A DNA stretch of 64,000 nucleotides, from NCBI GenBank assembly GCA_050305515.1, contig JBNLFL010000042.1, positions 1 to 64,000 on the forward strand, given 5' to 3'. The first letter of the stretch is position 1; every line of letters begins with the position of its first letter. The translations under genes were made by a program, and so were the position numbers. The stretch is from JAFGUB01 sp050305515. Its GTDB lineage: Bacteria > Campylobacterota > Campylobacteria > Campylobacterales > Sulfurimonadaceae. Positions 16,644 through 24,601 of this stretch are shown here, piece after piece. The notes under the pieces are model-generated. The model did no database searches. It was not told the DNA's origin and saw nothing but the letters and a program-made list of their open reading frames with translations.

Positions 16644-17378
16644 TCAGGTCAGTTCAAATGCGATCTGCAGGGTCACGTCCATCGGAAAGTTCTCCAGTGA
16701 CGGCGGAATACTCACCGGAAAACTCTTTTCAATAGCAGCCATGACGGCATCGGCAAAGATGCGCGGCCCCGAAATAATACTGATCTGTGCTACTTTGCCA
16801 TCAGGCAGTATGTGAAACGTCACATCCACAACGCCTTCAATGCCACGCATGCGCGCACGTTTGGGATAGTGGCGGTTGTATTCGATTTTCTCCCTTACAT
16901 GGGCGAGAAAGGCTTTTTTAATCTGATCGATCTGTTCGGAAGGATCGGCTTTGGCAAGTGTACTGACCTGAGCCTCTGAAACCGGCGTGTTCAGCGGCTG
17001 CGAGATTGTTGGTTGCGGTTCGCTCTCTTGCGCTATCTCCTCATGCTCTTCTTCGACGATTTCCTGCTTTGCTACAATTTCCGGTTCCGGAAGTTGCGGT
17101 TCGGGTTCGGGAACTTTTACAATCTCTTTTTTTGGTTCAGGTGGTTTTTTCTCGACACGCGGTTTGGGTTTTGGCACCTCTTTTTTAACAGGCGGTTTAG
17201 GGAGATCGACCGGTGCGGGGGGCGTGGCCTTTGCCAGCATACTAAAGGCAACCAGCGAGTTTTTGTCGGTTTGCGTATCACTGACACGATAGCGCATTTG
17301 CGAAAGTTCATAAAGTGTCAACAGCAGGGATGCCGTAACGGAGAGGGCGATGATGAAAGAGCTGACGTATCTATTCAT
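16644..17378 (-). CDS. tonB: energy transducer TonB
   Basis: Couples the inner-membrane proton gradient to outer-membrane receptors. The 244-residue protein has a cytoplasmic stub and membrane helix (about 5-25), a long Pro/Lys then Pro/Glu-rich spacer (about 50-130) that spans the periplasm, and a C-terminal TonB domain (about 165-244) with RYPKRAR-like NRHYPKRARMRGIEGVVDV. The ATG at 17378 is chosen because the helix then starts directly. It overlaps exbD by 8 nt and ends the exbB-exbD-tonB unit, next to the receptor operon it probably serves. Confidence 0.93.
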   Translation of the reverse strand: MNRYVSSFIIALSVTASLLLTLYELSQMRYRVSDTQTDKNSLVAFSMLAKATPPAPVDLPKPPVKKEVPKPKPRVEKKPPEPKKEIVKVPEPEPQLPEPEIVAKQEIVEEEHEEIAQESEPQPTISQPLNTPVSEAQVSTLAKADPSEQIDQIKKAFLAHVREKIEYNRHYPKRARMRGIEGVVDVTFHILPDGKVAQISIISGPRIFADAVMAAIEKSFPVSIPPSLENFPMDVTLQIAFELT

Positions 17379-17751
17379 AAGCGGCGGCAATCCCGAGATT
17401 GGTAAACTGAAGCTGTTTGAGCAGATCAACAACATGAACAAAGTGCTCAAAAGGGCTCTGCTTGTCACAATGGATTTCGACCGGGCTCTTCGGATCAAAT
17501 GTCGAAAAAGTTGTTTTCAGCAGGTCCGGTTCGGTCAATAATTCATTGATATAGACGGCACCATCTGCTTTAATGGTAATGCGCAGCGGATCTTTTGGCT
17601 TCTCCTTGCTTTGGGAAGCGGCTTTGGGAAGTTCGACCGGTATGATGCCCTGCGCGACGAATGTTGCCGTTGTCAGGACAATGACCAGCAGCACCAGCAT
17701 GATATCGATAAAAGGAACGACATTAATCGACTCAAACTTTTTGATCGTCAT
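17371..17751 (-). CDS. exbD: biopolymer transport protein ExbD
   Basis: Partner of ExbB in the TonB motor. The 126-residue protein has a short cytoplasmic N-terminus (MTIKKFESINVVPFID), one membrane helix carrying the essential Asp (VPFIDIMLVLLVIVL) and a periplasmic domain. The ATG at 17751 is preceded by AAAGGAAC. It overlaps exbB by 20 nt and tonB by 8 nt, so the three are translationally coupled. Confidence 0.93.
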   Translation of the reverse strand: MTIKKFESINVVPFIDIMLVLLVIVLTTATFVAQGIIPVELPKAASQSKEKPKDPLRITIKADGAVYINELLTEPDLLKTTFSTFDPKSPVEIHCDKQSPFEHFVHVVDLLKQLQFTNLGIAAAYE

Positions 17752-18184
17752 GGTGTTCCTTTTGAAGGATATCCCAGCGCGCGAGCGTGACTTCGATTTT
17801 TCGAACCAGATGGGTGTGAAAAAATATGGCGGGAATGGCAACGCCCAGACCCATGGCAGTCGCCTTGAGCGCAAGCGCAAGCGATGTCATAATGCTTTTG
17901 GCTTCAAGCGTTCCCGTCTGTCCCATGATATAAAAGGTGAGAATAATGCCAAATACGGTTCCGAGCAGTCCGATATAGGGTGCATTGGCACCGAAAGAGG
18001 AGATGATGCTCAGATGACGGGTCAAATCGATTTCCAGCGCCTCTTTGGTGCGGTAGGTCTCGATAGAGAGCGAACGCATAAAGAGCAGCCGTTCAATCCA
18101 GAACCAGAGTGAGACAAAGCTCATAAAGCCCAGAAGGCCGATAATGCCGTAGTCGATGCCGTGTTGTAAAAATTCTGTATCCAT
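17732..18184 (-). CDS. exbB: biopolymer transport protein ExbB
   Basis: Proton-channel subunit of the TonB system. The 150-residue protein has three membrane helices, the last two in the MotA/TolQ/ExbB signature (GLLGTVFGIILTF and LALALKATAMGLGVAIPAIF). The short length is usual for Campylobacterota ExbB. The ATG at 18184 has AAAGG 6 nt upstream; the earlier TTG would clash with it. A direct-repeat element with a TAAAAT -10 box lies just upstream and matches one before the TonB receptor operon. Confidence 0.93.
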   Translation of the reverse strand: MDTEFLQHGIDYGIIGLLGFMSFVSLWFWIERLLFMRSLSIETYRTKEALEIDLTRHLSIISSFGANAPYIGLLGTVFGIILTFYIMGQTGTLEAKSIMTSLALALKATAMGLGVAIPAIFFHTHLVRKIEVTLARWDILQKEHHDDQKV

Positions 18185-18203
18185 ACGCAACCTTTAGGTA
18201 AAA

Positions 18204-18235
18204 ATTTTAAATAGAACGTGTTAATTTTGTGTTAA
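18204..18235 (-). promoter_or_regulatory. direct-repeat promoter element of exbB-exbD-tonB
   Basis: On the minus strand TTAACAC, 4 nt, TTAACAC, 8 nt, then the -10 box TAAAAT (18204-18209). Repeats are 11 bp apart, as for OmpR-family response regulators. The 20-bp repeat core matches the one before the TonB receptor at 19 of 20 positions. Confidence 0.7.
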
Positions 18236-18238
18236 GTG

Positions 18239-18883
18239 TCATAGCCGTATCCAGCCTGCAAAAAGGCTGATGCCGACAGCCAGAAGCAAAACGCCCGCAC
18301 CTTTTTCAATCCATTGATGATGTGCTTTGAACCGCTCGATGATTCCCCGGGCAATCTGGGAAACCAGCATGCCGTAAACCAGCATCATGGCGCTGACGGC
18401 TCCCAGACCAAAGGCGATACCCAGTGCCAGAGCGTGCATGCTGCCACTGGCGTTGATGCTGGTTGCAATCAGCGTCATGACCGGGGCACAGGCACTTAAC
18501 GAGATGCCGATTCCCAAAAGATAGTAGCCCAGGGCGCCGGGAAGCTGCGGCAGAGCGTTTGCCGCACATTTTTTCCGAAAACTGAAAAAGAGGGTGTATA
18601 GGGCGAGCGCGATGGTTGTCGAGCCCAGAATCATCTGTGCGAGATTCTGATCTGCGAGGAAGCTTTTGATCCACGCCGCACTGAGAAATGCCATCAGTGC
18701 CATGAAGGAGTAACTGCTGATGCGACCGAGCGAAAAGGGCAGCAAAACGCTCATGGCGGGGCGGTTTCGTGAGGCACTGCCGAGCATCAGCGGAGAGAGC
18801 AGCGGCATACATGTAAAGAGACATGCACTCGAACCGTAGCTCAACCCCAGCAAAAAAAGTGAGAGCAGCGTGGCGGTTTCCAC
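18239..18883 (-). CDS. TauE/SafE-like (DsbD-type) membrane protein
   Basis: A 214-residue inner-membrane protein with six predicted helices. The pattern FLLGLSYGSSACLFTCMPLL...SLGRISSYSFMAL...LGIGISLSACAP places it with the TauE/SafE and CcdA/DsbD-like families; cysteines in helices 1 and 4 (SACLFTCMP and LSACAPV) suggest a redox or metal-moving role rather than sulfite export. It starts with GTG immediately after the polyferredoxin stop. Being last in the TonB-receptor unit, it probably works with the polyferredoxin in handling the imported ligand. Confidence 0.7.
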   Translation of the reverse strand: METATLLSLFLLGLSYGSSACLFTCMPLLSPLMLGSASRNRPAMSVLLPFSLGRISSYSFMALMAFLSAAWIKSFLADQNLAQMILGSTTIALALYTLFFSFRKKCAANALPQLPGALGYYLLGIGISLSACAPVMTLIATSINASGSMHALALGIAFGLGAVSAMMLVYGMLVSQIARGIIERFKAHHQWIEKGAGVLLLAVGISLFAGWIRL

Positions 18884-19885
18884 TTAGCTTTTACTCCATT
18901 TTTCGATTTTGACACGTTTCTTGAAATAGGCTTTTGAAGAGGAAAAAAGCGGAATCGGTCCGTATTTGAGCGCCATCACGTCATCATGCGGACAGAACTC
19001 CACGCAGCGTCCGCATAGGGTGCAGTCTTCAAAGGTAATGTTCCTGTTTTCGGCATGATTCTGAATTTCGTAAATATCCATGGGACAAGCCTGTACGCAG
19101 CTGCCGCAACTGTCACATTTGCTCGATCCGTTTTTCACCAGACGCAGCAGCCCCAGTTTCTTGAAGACGCTCTGCATCGGCAGCATGGGGCAGATACGGC
19201 AAAAAGGCTGACGTATGAAGAGGGCAAGTGCCACCATCAGACCAAAGAGCAGATCGGCAATGATGGAGAGCGTCATATAGCCCCAGGATGCGGAGTCGAT
19301 GTAGAGCTGGGAGGTGTCACCGGTAGCGAGTGTCGTGACGATGCGGCTGGGGCAGATCTTGCAAAAAGGATCTCCCAGTTCGTGTCCCACAAACCCAAGA
19401 CCGGTCAGAATCGGGAAAATAAAGATCAAAAATGCAAAAAGCACCCATTTGACAGGGCGGATTTTTTTGACCTGCTCATGGGAAAGTGCCGTGATCTGAC
19501 GCAGTCCGAGCTTGGACGCGAGAAGCGAGAGCATCTCCTGAAAAAATCCAAGTGGACAGGTCCAGCCGCAAAATGCCTTGTTAAAAATAATAATGAGTAC
19601 CATGAATGTCGCCAGTGTAACGGCAGTACCCATCAATCCCGCCGCTACACCGCTGCTGCCGTTAAGAACTCCGGAAACGCGGTGGTCCATCTGATGCTGC
19701 AGCGGAATCAGGACACAGTAATCGCCCCCCTGTTTGTCATAGGCGCACGAGAGGGCCGGAAGCGACTGCGTCAGTTTGTCTTCCGAGTAAAAGGTGTTCA
19801 TCAGCATGGCGCCATAGACGAGTATCACAAAGAAAAAGAGCTGGCTGACGCGGCGCAGGGTAGTTAGAGTGAGCAGTTTATCCAT
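18884..19885 (-). CDS. NapH/CcoG-like membrane polyferredoxin
   Basis: A 333-residue inner-membrane electron-transfer protein. About five membrane helices are visible; CGWTCPLGFFQE, CKICPS and CRICPM resemble the NapH/NosR/FtrD group, and the C-terminus has two [4Fe-4S] motifs (CDSCGSCVQACP and CTLCGRCVEFCP). Such proteins pass electrons from the quinol pool or cytoplasm to periplasmic targets, for example metal reduction. The ATG at 19885 is chosen over an upstream frame overlapping the neighbour more. Placed after a TonB receptor and DUF4198-like gene. Confidence 0.85.
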   Translation of the reverse strand: MDKLLTLTTLRRVSQLFFFVILVYGAMLMNTFYSEDKLTQSLPALSCAYDKQGGDYCVLIPLQHQMDHRVSGVLNGSSGVAAGLMGTAVTLATFMVLIIIFNKAFCGWTCPLGFFQEMLSLLASKLGLRQITALSHEQVKKIRPVKWVLFAFLIFIFPILTGLGFVGHELGDPFCKICPSRIVTTLATGDTSQLYIDSASWGYMTLSIIADLLFGLMVALALFIRQPFCRICPMLPMQSVFKKLGLLRLVKNGSSKCDSCGSCVQACPMDIYEIQNHAENRNITFEDCTLCGRCVEFCPHDDVMALKYGPIPLFSSSKAYFKKRVKIEKWSKS

Positions 19886-20657
19886 TTTTTTTCCTTGGGT
19901 AGAAGAGAAGGCCGAGTCCGAAACCAAATAGTGCGACAGCCGCGCCAAAAGGTTCGGAGCGCCAGAAATCGTTGGGATTGACGCCGTAGGATTGCGTCAG
20001 TGTGGTTTCATAATGCTGCGATCCGTCCTGATGCGAGACCGCGAGCGTAAAGGTTGCCGAAGCATTCGCGCCGCGTCCGGTTTTGACATCGGTGAAATCA
20101 TTGGGAAGCGTGACATCAAAACGGCCTGTGGCATCACTGCGTAGCTGCAGGGTTGTACCGTTGCTGCTGCTTAGGGTAAGGGGTGCCTGTAACGGTTTGC
20201 TCTGATAATGAAGTTTGAATCGGTAGCGGTTGGAGGCGGTATAGCGGTCATGCTCGCGGGGCAGTGGCGAGGGGATGATCTCGAGGTCTGTTTTGGAAAG
20301 GTCTGTCAGCTCTTTGGGCGAGTGCTGTGAGGGCCTTCCGTAGTTATACAGATAGGTAATACTGCTGTAGTGATGATTGGCGCTTTGTGCACGGGCGACG
20401 AGTGCATGGTAGTTGTCGTAAAGGCTTCGGGGCAGGGTGATACGCTCAGCACTGACGTCGAGCGGCTCTGCTTCGAGCCGCGAGTTGATGTAGGTCGCTG
20501 AAAGGTTCATGGCGTCATCAGCCCCCGAGAGCGTGTATTGCGTTTTTCCCTGAGGGCCATGTGCGGATGGCCCCTGAGCGGTTTTGAGCGTTTTCCAGAC
20601 AAAAGATTCCGACCAGAGCGCAGCAAAAAATGCCAGCAGCAAAAAGAGCGTTTTCAT
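19878..20657 (-). CDS. DUF4198-like periplasmic protein with C-terminal anchor
   Basis: A 259-residue exported protein: signal peptide (MKTLFLLLAFFAALWS), a beta-rich periplasmic part and a C-terminal membrane helix (about 238-254) followed by RKKNG. The segment around residues 135-200 (EIIPSPLP, RFKLHYQSKPL, SDATGRFDVTLP) resembles DUF4198 domains, which occur with nickel and cobalt uptake systems. This resemblance is by eye only. It lies 8 nt downstream of the TonB receptor and overlaps the polyferredoxin by 8 nt. Confidence 0.6.
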   Translation of the reverse strand: MKTLFLLLAFFAALWSESFVWKTLKTAQGPSAHGPQGKTQYTLSGADDAMNLSATYINSRLEAEPLDVSAERITLPRSLYDNYHALVARAQSANHHYSSITYLYNYGRPSQHSPKELTDLSKTDLEIIPSPLPREHDRYTASNRYRFKLHYQSKPLQAPLTLSSSNGTTLQLRSDATGRFDVTLPNDFTDVKTGRGANASATFTLAVSHQDGSQHYETTLTQSYGVNPNDFWRSEPFGAAVALFGFGLGLLFYPRKKNG

Positions 20658-20665
20658 ACCGTATC

Positions 20666-22849
20666 CTAGAATTTCAGGCTGAGGCCGGCAGTGAATGTGC
20701 GGCCCTGATTGACGGTGATGGAGAGGTCTTCCGCATCGAATATGCCATCATCATTACGATCCGAGCTCGAGCGCGCCGTGTTGTAATACTGCTTGTCGAA
20801 GACGTTATCCACCCGGGCAAAGAGCTCCATGTCGGCACTGCTGATTTTCGTGCGGTAGGTTCCCATAAGGTTAAGCGTTCCATGCCCCGCGATTTCGATC
20901 TCGTTGAGGTCATCGGCATAGTAGGACGAGCGCGCATTGATCTCTGCCATAAAGGAGAGACTGTTATTGGGTTGATACTCCAGAACCAGATCGAAAGTGT
21001 GCGGTGAGGTTCTGGGGATTCTGTTGTCGGTGACATCGAAGACCGTAACGTTTGAGCCATTGGGATTACCGTCAAGATCGATACCGAAGTTTTTATAATC
21101 GGTATAGTAGGCATCGAGGTAGGTGTAGGCCATCGAGAAGGAGAAGGCATCACCCAGAGGGCCGTTGATGGCAAGTTCCGCACCCCTGTGAACCGCACCA
21201 CCGACATTGTCCCACATATCTTCGTCATCCGTATCGCCGTAGTTGCCCGAGGTTTTCATAATAAAATCCTGACGGTCGATCCAGAAAAGAGAGGCTTCAT
21301 AGTTGATACCGCTTTTGACACCGCGCACACCGATTTCGTAGTTGTTGGCATGTTCGGGTTCAAGGTCGGGATTGCTGATGGTACTGCCGTAGGTGCTGAC
21401 CTCCCCGGCATAGAGCTGGGTGACCGTAGGCGCGCGGAAGCCGGTAGAAAAATTGACAAAAAGCGCGTCGGAACTGCCCAGCAGATAGGTGCTTCCCAGA
21501 CGGTAGGAGTAGACTTCGAAGTTTTTGTCGAAATTATTGGACATCGAGTCTTCGTAATCGAGATTGATACTGTCATAGCGCAGGTTGCCCGTCACACTCA
21601 GCGCATCCGTGAATGCGTATTTATACTCGCCATAGACGGCATAGACGTTTTCATCCGTCGTGTCATCGCTTTTAAAATCACCCGGCTGGGAGTAGGCATG
21701 TGGCGGACGGTAAGTGAGACGCTGTCCGACACGGTAGGTGACTTTATTGTCATATTGATTCATGCGCAGATCCACACCGAGAAGGGCCGCAGAACTCTCG
21801 AAAGAGGTTCGGAACTCTCCCTTGAGTCCGCGCTGAATCTGTTCATAGTGGTTGTCATATACGTAGTCGTCATCGCCGAAATCCGGGCTCAGGGTTCCGT
21901 TTTCATCTTTGGTCTGGGGCGCAGAGACGAAATCCGTGGTATCGGTGTACATGTAAGCATTCAGAAGCAGATTGCTCTGCGCGCCGAAATCCTTTGCATA
22001 GGTGGCAAAGAGCTTAAAAAGGTCCACATCGAACATACGCGCATAATCGCGGCTGGGCTGATAGCCGTTATAGATGCTTTCAGGATTCTCGCTTGCTTCC
22101 GTAACTCCGCCGACGGTGCCGTGCGAATCTTTTTCGCGCTGCGAATACTCCATTCCCAGACTGATGTCGGAGGTGTCGTCGATGTAATACTGCAGTTTTC
22201 CGTTGAGATATTTGGTATCGTAATCACCGTTTTCATGATAGCCGTCGGCTTTGCGCTCGCTGGCCTGAATGTGAAAAGAGAGGTCGTCGTTGGCATATCC
22301 GGCGCGTGCGACGTATTTTTGGTAGCCGAAACTGCCCGCTTCCGCGGCACCGTAAATATTGTTGTACTTGGCACCGCGTTTTGTGGTGATAATCACCGCG
22401 CCCGAGAGTGCATCGTCACCGAAAAGGTAGCTTGCGCCGCCTTTGATAACGCGGATGCTCTCGATATTGTCCATATCGATATTGACTTTGCCCGTACGTT
22501 CAAACACAGGAACCCCGTCAATGACGACGGCCACTCCGGGCTTTTCTCCCATGTACATCTGGTTCTCAACCCCGCGAATGTGAATTTTGAGCGAATCGCC
22601 AGTGCTGGATTCCGTCGTAATTCCCGGTATCTGTTGCAGCATCTGCTGAATGTTCTCGACATGTGAACTGTCGACCTTCTCGCCGCTGAGCGTTGTCGTT
22701 GAAGAGACTTCATCTTTTTTTTGCGAAAAACGGTCGTCGATCGTCGAAGATTCAACACTGATAAGGCCAAGGTTTTCTGTCGCATGCGACAGGGTGACAA
22801 GCAGGGATGCTGCAACAAGGGATTGGCCAAGACGGTGGGGTTTAAACAT
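20666..22849 (-). CDS. TonB-dependent outer-membrane receptor
   Basis: A 727-residue receptor for high-affinity import across the outer membrane. Signal peptide (1-23), a plug domain (about 40-160, with VVIDGVPVFERTGKVNIDMDNIESIRVIKGG and FGDDALSGAVIITTKRG) and a 22-strand barrel ending in SLKF. The pattern is of the siderophore/metal/cobalamin class, but the ligand cannot be read. Downstream genes on the same strand (DUF4198-like, polyferredoxin, TauE/SafE-like, then exbBD-tonB) argue for a metal ligand that is reduced or sorted in the periplasm. Two promoters are visible upstream. Confidence 0.93.
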   Translation of the reverse strand: MFKPHRLGQSLVAASLLVTLSHATENLGLISVESSTIDDRFSQKKDEVSSTTTLSGEKVDSSHVENIQQMLQQIPGITTESSTGDSLKIHIRGVENQMYMGEKPGVAVVIDGVPVFERTGKVNIDMDNIESIRVIKGGASYLFGDDALSGAVIITTKRGAKYNNIYGAAEAGSFGYQKYVARAGYANDDLSFHIQASERKADGYHENGDYDTKYLNGKLQYYIDDTSDISLGMEYSQREKDSHGTVGGVTEASENPESIYNGYQPSRDYARMFDVDLFKLFATYAKDFGAQSNLLLNAYMYTDTTDFVSAPQTKDENGTLSPDFGDDDYVYDNHYEQIQRGLKGEFRTSFESSAALLGVDLRMNQYDNKVTYRVGQRLTYRPPHAYSQPGDFKSDDTTDENVYAVYGEYKYAFTDALSVTGNLRYDSINLDYEDSMSNNFDKNFEVYSYRLGSTYLLGSSDALFVNFSTGFRAPTVTQLYAGEVSTYGSTISNPDLEPEHANNYEIGVRGVKSGINYEASLFWIDRQDFIMKTSGNYGDTDDEDMWDNVGGAVHRGAELAINGPLGDAFSFSMAYTYLDAYYTDYKNFGIDLDGNPNGSNVTVFDVTDNRIPRTSPHTFDLVLEYQPNNSLSFMAEINARSSYYADDLNEIEIAGHGTLNLMGTYRTKISSADMELFARVDNVFDKQYYNTARSSSDRNDDGIFDAEDLSITVNQGRTFTAGLSLKF

Positions 22850-22915
22850 TTTCTCTCCTGTGATTCATGTGAGGAAGACACCGGAAACTATCGTGAAAAT
22901 GTCAAAGGAAGTGAT

Positions 22916-22944
22916 AGTATAAGAACTCCGGTGTACAACACCAA
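22916..22944 (-). promoter_or_regulatory. sigma-70-like promoter of the TonB receptor
   Basis: On the minus strand TTGGTG (22939-22944), 17 nt, TATACT (22916-22921), about 65 nt before the receptor ATG. Confidence 0.55.
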
Positions 22945-22986
22945 ACGGCTCTGCCTTGCTGACTCCAAAGGTCAGAGTGTTTCTGT

Positions 22987-23018
22987 ATTTTAAATTTATA
23001 GTGTTAATTTTATGTTAA
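22987..23018 (-). promoter_or_regulatory. direct-repeat promoter element of the TonB receptor operon
   Basis: On the minus strand TTAACAT, AAAA, TTAACAC, 8 nt, then TAAAAT (22987-22992). Geometry is identical to the elements before exbB and the DsrE-like gene. It lies in the only gene-free stretch over 300 bp (22850-23160), which otherwise holds AT-rich DNA and a second promoter. Confidence 0.7.
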
Positions 23019-23131
23019 GTATAAAATTAAGATATTTTTAATATTTTTTACAGGAAACGGAAAGTGCCGAAACATGGGGAAGCGTCAAAAAGCGTAGAAA
23101 AAAGGGGTTAAAAAGATATTTTGGAAAGAGG

Positions 23132-23154
23132 CTTCACCGCAGGACGCGGCGAAG
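23132..23154 (-). terminator. hairpin after the cytochrome c gene
   Basis: On the minus strand CTTCGCCGC, 5 nt, GCGGTGAAG form a 9-bp stem with one G-U pair, 6 nt after the stop. The following run (CCTCTTTCC) is only partly U-rich. Confidence 0.55.
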
Positions 23155-23160
23155 AAAAAA

Positions 23161-23457
23161 TTATTTCAGACCTGAAATGTAGGCAGAGACAGCGTCGATG
23201 TCAGCGTCAGAGTATGTAGCAACCTGACCTTTCATCAGCGCACCCATGCCGTGCTTGTTAGTAGTGCCTGCTTTGTAACCTTTGAGGTCGGCAGCAATAG
23301 TAGCAGCATCAAGACCCGCGATTATAGCAGATTTGCCCAGAGCAGCTTTTTCAGCTTTGGCACCATGACATGCAGCACATTTTTTGAACAGAGCAGCACC
23401 GTCATTAGCCATCAGGGCAGCACCGGCAACAAGCAGAGAAAGAGCGATTTTTTTCAT
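23161..23457 (-). CDS. small c-type cytochrome (class I)
   Basis: A 98-residue periplasmic electron carrier of the cytochrome c553/c8 type. The signal peptide MKKIALSLLVAGAALMA is followed by one haem site, CAACH at 27-31; a Met ligand is probably supplied by GMGALM or nearby. The ATG at 23457 is chosen since it starts the signal peptide and has AGGAGATAT upstream. Its likely role is delivering electrons to a cbb3 oxidase, matching the ccoI-ccoS genes in this window. A TATAAT box lies upstream on the minus strand. Confidence 0.9.
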   Translation of the reverse strand: MKKIALSLLVAGAALMANDGAALFKKCAACHGAKAEKAALGKSAIIAGLDAATIAADLKGYKAGTTNKHGMGALMKGQVATYSDADIDAVSAYISGLK

Positions 23458-23571
23458 TAATATCTCCTGAGTGAAATTGATTCGGTGCATTATAGTTGGT
23501 TCTATCTTAAATGGTACTAAGCCAAAAGGCCTAAAAAGTGGTTAAACATCCTTTCGCTACAATACCTCCCA

Positions 23572-23581
23572 TTACATGTAA
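23572..23581. repeat. TTACATGTAA palindrome, copy 8
   Basis: Intergenic copy ending exactly 12 nt before the hldD GTG start, abutting AGAGGA. Confidence 0.95.
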
Positions 23582-23593
23582 AGAGGATTGAGA

Positions 23594-24601
23594 GTGCGCT
23601 ATATTGATGACACGCTACGCAACAAAACCATACTGATCACCGGTGGGGCCGGCTTTATCGGTTCCAATCTGGCCTTCTATTTTCAGGAGCAGCATCCGGA
23701 TGCCAAGGTGGTCGTTCTTGACAGTTTTCGCAGCGGTGAAACGCTCAGCAACGGCAATCTCAAGAGTTTCGGGCATTTCAAGAATCTCATCGGATTCAGA
23801 GGCGAGGTGATCAGCGGCGATATCAACGATCCCGCAATTCTGGTTAAACTCCTTAATGATTACCAGTTTGATTACATTTTTCATGAAGCCGCCATTTCCG
23901 ATACTACGGCGCTGGAGCAGGATCTGATGATCCGCACCAACCTTAACGCCTATAAAGATCTGCTCGATCTCGCGGTTGCCCATAACGCCAACATGGTTTA
24001 TGCCTCTTCGGGTGCTACCTACGGCAATGCCGAATCGCCGCAGCGTGTCGGACGCGAAGCGCCGCAGAACGTTTACGGTTTTTCGAAGCTGATGATGGAT
24101 CATCTCTCCCGTGAATATATGGCCAGAGAAGAGATCAGCATCGTCGGCCTGCGTTATTTCAATGTGTACGGACCGCGTGAATTTTTCAAAAACAAAACGG
24201 CTTCCATGGTGGTCCAGTTCGCTCATCAGATTCTCTCTGGAAAAAATCCGAAACTTTTTGAAGGTTCCGACAAAATCAAACGGGACTTCATTTATATTGA
24301 AGATATCATTCAGGCCAACATCAAAGCGATGCATCCGCGTCAAAGCGGCATCTACAATGTAGGTACCGGCAAAGCAAGGTCGTTTCAGGACATTGTGGAC
24401 ACGCTGCAGCGCGAACTCGCAACGGCACTGACGTGTGAGTATATTCCCAACCCGTTTGTGGGACGCTATCAGTTTCATACGGAAGCCGATATTGCCACGA
24501 CACGCGAAGGGCTTGATTATGCGCCGCGTTTTGAACTTGAGGATGGGATCAAAGCCTATATTCCGGAGATCAAACGCCTGTTTGACGAGGAAGTACACTA
24601 G
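23594..24601 (+). CDS. hldD: ADP-L-glycero-D-manno-heptose-6-epimerase
   Basis: Converts ADP-D,D-heptose to ADP-L,D-heptose for the LPS core. An extended short-chain dehydrogenase with NAD(P)-binding GGAGFIGSN near residue 17, and the YxxxK catalytic pair in VYGFSKL. 335 residues from the GTG at 23594, preferred over the TTG at 23588 because AGAGGA is 7 nt upstream of the GTG. The stop shares bases with the hldE GTG start, so translation is coupled. Confidence 0.94.
   Translation: MRYIDDTLRNKTILITGGAGFIGSNLAFYFQEQHPDAKVVVLDSFRSGETLSNGNLKSFGHFKNLIGFRGEVISGDINDPAILVKLLNDYQFDYIFHEAAISDTTALEQDLMIRTNLNAYKDLLDLAVAHNANMVYASSGATYGNAESPQRVGREAPQNVYGFSKLMMDHLSREYMAREEISIVGLRYFNVYGPREFFKNKTASMVVQFAHQILSGKNPKLFEGSDKIKRDFIYIEDIIQANIKAMHPRQSGIYNVGTGKARSFQDIVDTLQRELATALTCEYIPNPFVGRYQFHTEADIATTREGLDYAPRFELEDGIKAYIPEIKRLFDEEVH

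Noticed and set aside
21188..22666. 492-codon open frame antisense to the TonB receptor
   Set aside because: Mirror of the receptor's codon pattern; no family motif.
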